Assembly (NCBI GenBank): GCA_003542295.1
Contig: DPKX01000306.1
Location: 1 to 6,845 of the forward strand
Reading direction: 5' to 3'
Source of the DNA: Candidatus Atribacter hydrocarboniphilus
GTDB lineage: Bacteria > Atribacterota > Atribacteria > Atribacterales > Atribacteraceae
DNA: 6,845 nucleotides
Made by a program: the position numbers and the translations under genes. Every line of letters starts with the position of its first letter. The first letter of the stretch is position 1. This document shows positions 6,815 to 6,845 of the stretch, piece after piece. The notes under the pieces were generated by a model. It did not search any database. It had not been told where the DNA came from and saw only the letters and a program-made list of their open reading frames with translations.

Positions 6815-6845
6815 GGCTGCTCCTCCTTTGCTTCTTCAGTGAGAT
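6811..6845 (-). CDS. rpsB: C-terminal tip of an upstream gene, probably ribosomal protein S2 (runs off the right edge)
   Basis: The only minus-strand frame that stays open from the right edge to a stop near tsf reads [10 protein letters not shown] and ends at a TGA (6813-6811) that overlaps the tsf ATG as ATGA. Ten residues cannot prove a family. However, rpsB almost always precedes tsf, and many S2 proteins end in an acidic, E/A/K-rich tail like this one. The identity rests on context and on the tail composition. Confidence 0.6.
   Translation of the reverse strand, partial: LTEEAKEEQP
6822..6829 (-). promoter_or_regulatory. Shine-Dalgarno site of tsf
   Basis: AAAGGAGG ends seven bases before the tsf ATG (6814-6812), an ideal distance. 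It lies within the last codons of the upstream reading frame. Confidence 0.7.

Noticed and set aside
1..6845. A novel system, defence island, mobile element or CRISPR array
   Set aside because: Every base is accounted for by a conserved housekeeping operon apart from junctions of at most about 15 bases. I saw no direct repeats, transposase motifs or unfamiliar genes.

Overview
The window is one continuous stretch of a bacterial housekeeping operon, entirely on the minus strand and read from right to left. In transcription order it holds the 3' tip of a gene that is probably rpsB (ribosomal protein S2), then tsf (EF-Ts), pyrH (UMP kinase), frr (ribosome recycling factor), uppS (undecaprenyl diphosphate synthase), cdsA (CDP-diglyceride synthase), dxr (DXP reductoisomerase), rseP (site-2 membrane protease), ispG (HMBPP synthase) and the first 40 codons of proS (prolyl-tRNA synthetase). 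All assignments rest on family motifs read directly from the translations.

The genes are packed with almost no non-coding DNA. Junctions are overlaps of 1 to 37 bases or gaps of 1 to about 15 bases, and most starts have a strong purine-rich Shine-Dalgarno sequence inside the end of the preceding gene. I see no terminator, internal promoter, RNA gene, repeat, mobile element or CRISPR array. Transcription probably begins upstream of rpsB, beyond the right edge, and continues into proS beyond the left edge.

Functionally the right half serves translation and nucleotide supply (S2, EF-Ts, UMP kinase, RRF). The left half serves membrane and envelope lipids: MEP-pathway isoprenoid synthesis (Dxr, IspG), the undecaprenyl carrier (UppS), the CDP-diacylglycerol precursor of phospholipids (CdsA) and a membrane protease (RseP).

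This gene order is widespread in Firmicutes (Clostridia especially) and some deep-branching phyla. The short EF-Ts of about 198 residues, the AT-rich coding sequence, the strong Shine-Dalgarno sites and some divergent MEP-enzyme motifs suggest a clostridium-like or deep-branching anaerobic lineage such as Atribacterota or a relative. That placement is an inference with low confidence.

The one clear anomaly is in cdsA. Its 5' part is open in the same frame as the rest and encodes the expected first membrane helices, but it is cut by an in-frame TAA at 4124-4122. The longest intact ORF therefore starts about 52 codons late, at an ATG at 4064. I found no novel system; this is an ordinary conserved operon with one interrupted essential gene and a few motif and start-codon oddities.
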